This document shows, piece after piece, positions 58,786 to 64,000 of a stretch of DNA of 64,000 nt (position 1 is the first letter of the stretch; every line of letters begins with the position of its first letter). Origin of the DNA: Haplosporangium gracile (taxonomy: Eukaryota > Mortierellomycota > Mortierellomycetes > Mortierellales > Mortierellaceae); contig JAAAUF010000018.1 in NCBI GenBank assembly GCA_015499985.1, forward strand, positions 47,359-111,358. The letters run 5' to 3'. Under the pieces are notes generated by a model. The model did not search any database. It was given only the letters and a program-made list of their open reading frames with translations, and was not told the DNA's origin. A program made the position numbers and the translations under genes.

Positions 58786-59834
58786 TCACAATTGTCTCTC
58801 ATGCGTAACAGGCGCCGCTCTAGCTGCAACAGGAGTATCCTTCCTCTCCCATTCATGAACATCCTCCTGCTCCATCGCCCTCTGCTCCTTCCTCCTCTCC
58901 TCCTGCGCATGTCTCAATCTCTGCTCCTTAAAACTCCTATACACATTGCTCACAAACTGGAACGCAACGTACCCGACAATCAACCAGAAAAACAAAAACA
59001 CCATCAGGATGACGATGAACCCCAATACGAAGAGAAGAATAGCGCCCGCGATACTGAAGACGATGGATTGGATAATGATGACGATCACGGTGGCGGTGCC
59101 CGCCAAGAGGCCGAAGGAGACGCCAGTGATGGAGGCGAAGATTAGGACTGGCACTGCGGAGAGGACTACCAGACAGGAGAGGATGACCTAATTATAGGGG
59201 GTGGGAGATTTTATGCAAAATGATGGGCGCGCGGGCTGTTAATATGTGGAGGAAGAAAGTGGAGAAAAGGAGAGGGAGCACGGCTGTATGTGTGCCTCCG
59301 AGAGATCGATCGATTGATGAGATGGATGGATATTTGCAAAAAAAAAAAAAAAAAAGCAAAGCAAAAATCCGTGCAAACGCCAAATACCAAGCTTCAACAG
59401 CAACCAAGAAACAACAAGAAAAAAAGCCAAAGAAAGAAAGAAAGCAACTAACAAACGAAAAGATTACTTACGGTGGTGAGAGGGTATGCATGAGCATAGG
59501 CCAGGTAAAGATTCCAAGCTCGAACGATGACAATGTTGAGCTTCTCCTGCAACGGACGAGACCGCGACACGGTTTCGAGAATAAATGCCACCACCACCTG
59601 ACGGACATTTAACAGCGATGGCCAGCGGTCTCCTAGATTCTCTTTATTATCTCCTCCACTGCTGTTGTTGGCGTTGTTGGTGTTGTTGGTGTTGATGTTG
59701 TTGGTTTTGGTGTTGTTGGTATTGTTAGTGGAGGCGGTGTTGTAGCCGCCAAGGCCACTGCCGTGACTCTGAAACTCATAACCGTCTGACTGGTTGTGAA
59801 CGGCTGTGCTCCTGGGGTCGACTTGATGTGCCAT
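58786..59834 (-). CDS. Promethin/LDAF1-like lipid-droplet protein
   Basis: Two exons join in phase 0: 59834-59472 and 59187-58786, giving 254 residues. After an Asn/Thr-rich N-terminus (residues 1-65) comes a soluble segment, then YLAYAHAYPLTTVILSCLVV and LSAVPVLIFASITGVSFGLL. This parallels the human LDAF1 (TMEM159) order YLDSHPFLAF...VMSAVPVGFF, the promethin family signature. Two long hydrophobic hairpin-like stretches rich in Gly, Ile and Val follow to about residue 205. The C-terminus is a charged helix (KEQRLRHAQEERRKEQRAME). Promethin proteins join seipin at the endoplasmic reticulum and mark sites of lipid-droplet formation. The match is by pattern only, and another small membrane protein remains possible. 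Confidence 0.68.
59341..59356. repeat. Poly-A tract in intron
   Basis: A run of about 16 A inside the 284-base intron of the promethin-like gene, reading as poly-T in the transcript's sense strand. Confidence 0.8.
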
Positions 59835-60711
59835 TGCTATTTACTGTTGCTGGTGAGTGTATGGGTGATGAGAAGAAGAAGAAGGGGAATGGGGATGGGA
59901 GTAATGAAGGGAGAGGCAAGGGAAAAGGTAAGGATGGAGTTTGGTTGTCGGTCGACTGTGGAAAAAGTGAGAGACAGTCTGTGGTACAAAAGGCCTGTGA
60001 GACAAAAATGCAATTTTTTAGTCCACTTTACGAGTGTGTCAAAAAAAAAAGTGGCCCAACCGTTAGTTAGTTTGCATGCGTCAGTGTGATATCTGTGGCT
60101 CGCTTGTCTCTCTTGGCCACAATTGCTTTGGGTCTTTGCAAACAAAATTCATGCGTCTGGTTGTTTGGGTCCTTTTTCTTTCCTGTTTGTCCTCTTGTGT
60201 GTTCTTTTTGCTTTTGTGTTCATTCGTGCCTCACTCTCTGCTCTCATATCTGTGTTTTTCCACCTTCCCTTGCTTCCTTTTCCCTTCCCATCCGCACTCG
60301 TTTTCATTTTTCCCTCGTGGGTTCCCCACTCAAAACATCGTTTCTGAGGCAAAGCACAACAAGACAGCGCTTGCGATCAAAGTCTCCTTCTCTCCTGTCC
60401 ACACAAAATCAATATTCTCCCTTTTTGCACCCCCAACAAACAGAAAGAACAGAACAGGATGGTGTCATAAGCTAACCGAAGACATAATAAGACATGTTTT
60501 GAATGAATGCAAAGTATGATGTTATTATTAGTAAATGAGTTGTAGAAAGGTGGAAAACCAACAATGTTGTTGTTGCTGTCAAGGGGTATGGATTCTAATG
60601 CTATGTAATTGCACTGTTGAAGTGTCGGTGTTGTAGTTGAAAAAAGAGAAAAAAGTGCTTTGTCGAAACTCGGTTGACAGGCTTGGCTGGACTTGACTCG
60701 AGTCAAAAGAT
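59835..60711. other. Intergenic: promoter of promethin-like gene, 3' flank of F-box gene
   Basis: No gene is supported. Two overlapping open frames near 60076-60519 are T- and C-rich and low complexity. Confidence 0.45.
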
Positions 60712-62607
60712 TTATAGGAAGGGGATGCGCTCATAGGTGGTATAGTTGAAGCAGAGATGTCGAAGGCGAGTCAATGCCGTCACGTTCTCCAGCAGTCGAG
60801 TCTGCTGCTCCGTCTTCCTGCTGCTACTCCTACTGCTACTACCTTCGTCAACGCCAACGACGCTGTTCAATTGAAGATGATGATGATGTGGTGATGATGT
60901 TGCTTCTGTATGAGCTCCTTTGGCCAATCTCCAAACAACCTTGACCTGTTTCTTCTTATCTCCCGCCACCATGCTCATACCGTCATCCTCCTCATCCTCA
61001 GCAGGTTCTGCGGTCAAGGTCGGTGTGGGAGGCGCTGATCTGAACATGCCGTGGAGTCGAAGTATTTCCAGTTCCAAACTCGCCCAAGGCTCCTCCAAGA
61101 ACGCAGCGACCTCCTCCTGGACTGCAAAGGCATTTCTTCCCACGTCCATCCTCATCCCCTCTGCATCTACCGCGGGATTCGCAGCAGGACCCGTAACAGC
61201 GGTAGTTGGTGTGGTCTGGGGAGCAACTCCAATAGGTCCTGTAATTGGAGGATGGTTTGCGATTATTGCAGCTGGGCCTGAAGCTGGTGTTGAAAGAGCA
61301 GCAGTAGTAGTGGTAGTAGATACTCCTGTTGTTGCTCCTGCACCAGCTCCTGGAGGCAGTGCGATGTTGGCAGAGAGACGACCAGCCCAGTCCAGATGGA
61401 GATCCTGCAGATGGGACAAGGAAGTCTTGAGACGTCGTAATGAGTTCATCTCCCTAGTGCGATCGACTATCCTGGTGTTGGTCTCCAAATCCGTTTCGTG
61501 GAAGGTCAACGACAACGACTTGAGGGTGCTCAAGTGGGCCATCAAGGCAGAGGTCAATGTCTGATCCAGGGTTGCTAATTCTGCAGTGAACCCCTCCAGT
61601 CGACGACAGGCATTTGCGATCAGGGCGAGTTCGGGTCCCCGGAGGAAGCTCTGGTTGCGGAAGACAGCGTTGGTCTGGGCTCCTCCTGTGGTGCTGGTGG
61701 TTGTGAACTTGATGTGCGTCAGCTCTGGACAGCACTCTGCAATGTTCTGAGCAAGTCGCACAACCTCGCTGTCCAGTTCCTGAGCTTGTTGTCCTGTCTG
61801 GAGTTGTTGCTGTTGATGTTGTTGATGATGAGGTGGAACAAAAGCAGCAGATGCTCTCGTCTTGGAACCTAGGAGGGACAGTCTCTGCAAACGAGGGCAG
61901 CACCTGACGAGATCAAGGAGCGCAGGACTCTCGGCACATCCAAAGGTCACTTGTAGCTCCGTCAGATGAGGCAGCTCCAGGCCTTCAATGGATGTCACTC
62001 CAGCGACGGTCGACATGGCCAGGTTAGACAGACTACTCGCGTTGTTCCTCAACAGCTTGACAAAGATCCCCTCACCCAGACTGAAGCCCGACATCCTAAT
62101 CTCGTCCAAGTTCTCAAGGCCCATCAGGACTTTGAGTTCCTGCTGCCATTCCTGTTGCTGCTCCAGTGTCTCGATACGTCTCGAGAATGGGCCTCCCCAG
62201 ACCAGACGTTTCAGGTTAGGATTGGAGACCAAGAGGGCGCGAGACCATTCCTGCCCATAGACGGTGGTAAGCTCCGTCAGGTTCTTGCACTGGAAGGGGC
62301 CCTTGAAGGGACCTGTACTGGTAATGATACGGAAGTAAGGTGAGTAGCGACTGAGGATGGAGGGGGGGATGTTGCGCATGCGATAGCCGTCGTAGAGGTA
62401 CCAGAGGGTGGGGAGGAAGGCCTGTCGGAACGCGCGTGAGACAAGGCAGCAGCGAAGGAGCGAGGATGGGTCAAACTCGAGACGGAAGCCCTCGCCTGAC
62501 CAGAGGGGGAGGAATTGACCTATACGGATGAGTATCTCTGGGATGTCGAGAGGACTCTGTCGTTGTGCTGGGGGTAGTAAAGTGGTAGTCGTTGTTATTG
62601 TGTCCAT
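60712..62607 (-). CDS. F-box/LRR protein
   Basis: An intronless 631-residue protein. ATG 62607 (MDTITTTTTLLPPAQRQSP) is preferred because the open frame upstream is T- and C-rich leader sequence. Residues about 15-70 form an F-box: LDIPEILIRIGQFLPL then SSLLRCCLVSRAFRQAFLPTLW, which would dock on Skp1 in an SCF ubiquitin ligase. Leucine-rich segments follow (LTELTTVYGQEW, LKRLVWGGPF, LENLDEIRMSGFSLGEG, LPHLTELQVTFG, CPRLQRLSLLGS, LKSLSLTFHETDL, LQDLHLDWAGRL), likely the substrate-binding surface. Two low-complexity inserts (HHQQHQQQQLQ; Ala/Thr/Pro-rich about 475-540) interrupt the LRR region. It is unrelated in detail to the F-box gene at 25800. The substrate is unknown. Confidence 0.87.
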   Translation of the reverse strand: MDTITTTTTLLPPAQRQSPLDIPEILIRIGQFLPLWSGEGFRLEFDPSSLLRCCLVSRAFRQAFLPTLWYLYDGYRMRNIPPSILSRYSPYFRIITSTGPFKGPFQCKNLTELTTVYGQEWSRALLVSNPNLKRLVWGGPFSRRIETLEQQQEWQQELKVLMGLENLDEIRMSGFSLGEGIFVKLLRNNASSLSNLAMSTVAGVTSIEGLELPHLTELQVTFGCAESPALLDLVRCCPRLQRLSLLGSKTRASAAFVPPHHQQHQQQQLQTGQQAQELDSEVVRLAQNIAECCPELTHIKFTTTSTTGGAQTNAVFRNQSFLRGPELALIANACRRLEGFTAELATLDQTLTSALMAHLSTLKSLSLTFHETDLETNTRIVDRTREMNSLRRLKTSLSHLQDLHLDWAGRLSANIALPPGAGAGATTGVSTTTTTAALSTPASGPAAIIANHPPITGPIGVAPQTTPTTAVTGPAANPAVDAEGMRMDVGRNAFAVQEEVAAFLEEPWASLELEILRLHGMFRSAPPTPTLTAEPAEDEEDDGMSMVAGDKKKQVKVVWRLAKGAHTEATSSPHHHHLQLNSVVGVDEGSSSRSSSRKTEQQTRLLENVTALTRLRHLCFNYTTYERIPFL

Positions 62608-63227
62608 TGTAATATGTGATGACTCTTTTTTTTGTTTTCTTTTTTGTTGATGTAATGAGGGACAGCGAAGAAGGAGAGGGTTGGTAGGATGAGTCGAGGA
62701 GAAGAAGGGAGTGAAGAAGGGAGTGAAGAAGGAAGTAAAGAAGAAAAAAGAAGGAAGGAAAGGGGTGAAAGTGAGAGAGAGAGAGAGAGAGAGCGCCAAG
62801 ATGGTTGTCGTCCAAAGTGAATAAAGAGTCAAAGGAGTTGGGCTAATATGTATTATAGGGAAATGGCATGACAAAGGGCGAATTGCTATAATCATTGGGG
62901 AGTGTCCGTGGACTTTGAATCAAGTATTGTTATTTTTTTCACACTGTGGGAAACAAAAGTAAAAATAACATTCGCAATTACCATGACTCGAAAAGGGAAG
63001 GCGAACACAAAGGGTCAGGAGAGAGCACAGAAGAAGAGTGTGGGGAAGCAACAAACCATGCCCATAACAAGCAACGCGGGCATTGCGCCATTCTGGGGTA
63101 ACAAGGGGCATGCACTACACTCCTTTTTGCAAAAAGGCCCACTTTTCATAGTAAATGTGGGCTTTTTCGTACTGAATTGAAAATATAAAGGGTATTATTC
63201 AGTTTTCTGTGACTATTTTGCTGGGAT
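62608..63227. other. Intergenic with GA-rich repeat and a hairpin
   Basis: GAAGAAGGGAGT-type repeats (about 62699-62760) and a (GA)n run (62774-62794) lie in the F-box gene's leader region. A hairpin sits at 63131-63167. No gene is seen. Confidence 0.5.
63131..63167. other. Hairpin near the 3' end of the transposase gene
   Basis: AAAAAGGCCCAC (63131-63142) pairs with GTGGGCTTTTT (63157-63167) with one bulged G and a 14-base loop. It could mark an element end or a transcript 3' structure. Confidence 0.45.
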
Positions 63228-64000
63228 TTACGGATCACCAAGCACACGAATCACACATCGCGCTGCTTTTCGGTGGCTCGCATTATTGTCCCTAAGCATC
63301 TCGAACACCTTGGTCTTCAAAGTCTCTCCTTCCTTAGACTTAAACGACTCGACAGCATCTCGCTCGATGGAAGAACTCCTCTCTCGCGAGCCGTACCTCT
63401 TGGCGATCTTCTTGCACATCTTCTGCTTGATCTCCTCTGCCAAATCCTGTGCGTCCTTTTGATTCTTGTCAAGGGAAAACTGAATCTTGTCCCCGTCCAT
63501 GACCGAAGCAATCAATCGTACATAACGTCGCCTGGCCTGATTTGCATCCGTGTCCTCCACAGGTGGATACAGTGGTGATCGCTCCTTCAAATGCACCGAT
63601 TCTTGCTCCAGCTTATCAACTTGCGCCTTTGAAAGAACGCCGACTTTGCAAAAACAATGCCTCACCGTCAAGGCCTTGACATGCGACCACGCGTACGGAA
63701 TAAGTGACCATGCATCGCCGTTGGATATCTTTTCCCCAGTAGCATACTCCTTTGTAACTGATTTGTTGCTGAGCATCTCGAGGTAGTGTCGTTTAAATGC
63801 GCTAATTATTCCTGCGTCCAAAGGTTGGGTAACGGATGTCGAATTGGCAGGTAGGCGCTCAACCCGAAGATGCTTCCATATCTCTCCTGCAAGTGGGTCC
63901 TTGCCTCCAGACTTGCCGTGTGCTCCACATGAGTCGATAAGTAGAAGACTCTTGTTGGTGAGGCTCTCGTCGAGCGAATGAAGCCATTGCTTGAAAAGAT
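63228..64000 (-). CDS. DDE_1 (pogo/Tc5-like) transposase, C-terminal part, cut by window
   Basis: The frame enters at the window edge (first full codon at 63998) and stops at 63228, giving 256 residues with no internal stop. It reads WLHSLDESLTNKSLLLIDSC then GAHG, followed by VERLPANSTSVTQPLDAGII and SAFKRHY. These are the hallmarks of the DDE_1 superfamily domain: the second acidic residue in LLLIDSCGAH and the third in TQPLDAGII, before the conserved 'SFKRHY'-like helix. The first catalytic Asp and the DNA-binding domain would lie beyond the window. The tail is Lys/Glu-rich. It could be an active element, a recently dead one or a domesticated gene. The edge prevents a decision. Confidence 0.85.
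   Translation of the reverse strand, partial: LFKQWLHSLDESLTNKSLLLIDSCGAHGKSGGKDPLAGEIWKHLRVERLPANSTSVTQPLDAGIISAFKRHYLEMLSNKSVTKEYATGEKISNGDAWSLIPYAWSHVKALTVRHCFCKVGVLSKAQVDKLEQESVHLKERSPLYPPVEDTDANQARRRYVRLIASVMDGDKIQFSLDKNQKDAQDLAEEIKQKMCKKIAKRYGSRERSSSIERDAVESFKSKEGETLKTKVFEMLRDNNASHRKAARCVIRVLGDP

Overview
The window is nuclear DNA of a filamentous fungus. The protein genes carry short spliceosomal introns of about 45 to 250 bases with GTAAG/GTATG-type donors and TAG/CAG acceptors. CT-rich leaders precede start codons, TATA boxes and AATAAA signals flank compact genes, and the gene set is fungal: a Zn2Cys6 regulator, a CE4 chitin deacetylase, F-box/LRR and RNI-type LRR proteins, and a Dbp4 helicase. 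A WDR62/MABP1-type WD40 protein, a giant ASH/hydin-like Ig-fold repeat protein, a promethin-like lipid-droplet protein and several F-box/LRR genes together suggest an early-diverging, oleaginous lineage such as Mortierellomycota. That placement is inference and was not tested by search.

Layout. 1-11322 (+): 3' part, about 3,500 codons over six exons, of a giant ASH/MSP-like repeat protein. 11496-13381 (-): five-exon protein with a SAP-like N-terminus and a multi-pass membrane C-terminus. 13825-14895 (-): membrane-anchored chitin/polysaccharide deacetylase. 14896-17819: non-coding, with a near-perfect 20-bp inverted repeat and a degenerate 12-bp tandem repeat. 17820-23860 (+): nine-exon WDR62/MABP1-like protein. 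24079-33800: a dynamic region with a decayed F-box gene, an intact F-box gene, four small paralogous genes for 61-67-residue proteins, a 1.1-kb direct segmental duplication and a piggyBac transposase remnant. 36890-37096: a possible fifth, distant small protein. 37097-41865: long, gene-poor, with an assembly gap. 41866-45582 (+): proline/glutamine-rich protein with LRRs. 46062-49546 (+): mitochondrial PPR-like protein. 49744-53828 (-): Zn2Cys6 transcription factor. 55385-58354 (+): Dbp4/DDX10 DEAD-box helicase. 58786-59834 (-): promethin/LDAF1-like protein. 60712-62607 (-): F-box/LRR protein. 63228-64000 (-): C-terminal part of a DDE_1 (pogo/Tc5-like) transposase, cut by the window edge.

The most promising undescribed element is the small-protein family at 28153, 29365, 31386 and 32748. 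Its members share a basic N-terminus, a TP-rich centre, an amphipathic-looking C-terminal segment and a terminal Arg. Each has its own TATA box, an ATG-free leader and an AATAAA signal. Two of them lie in direct repeats that also carry the 3' end of the neighbouring F-box gene, so the F-box tail and the peptide gene were duplicated together. The function is unknown.

Coordinates for spliced genes are overall spans. Exons were inferred by eye from splice signals and frame continuity.
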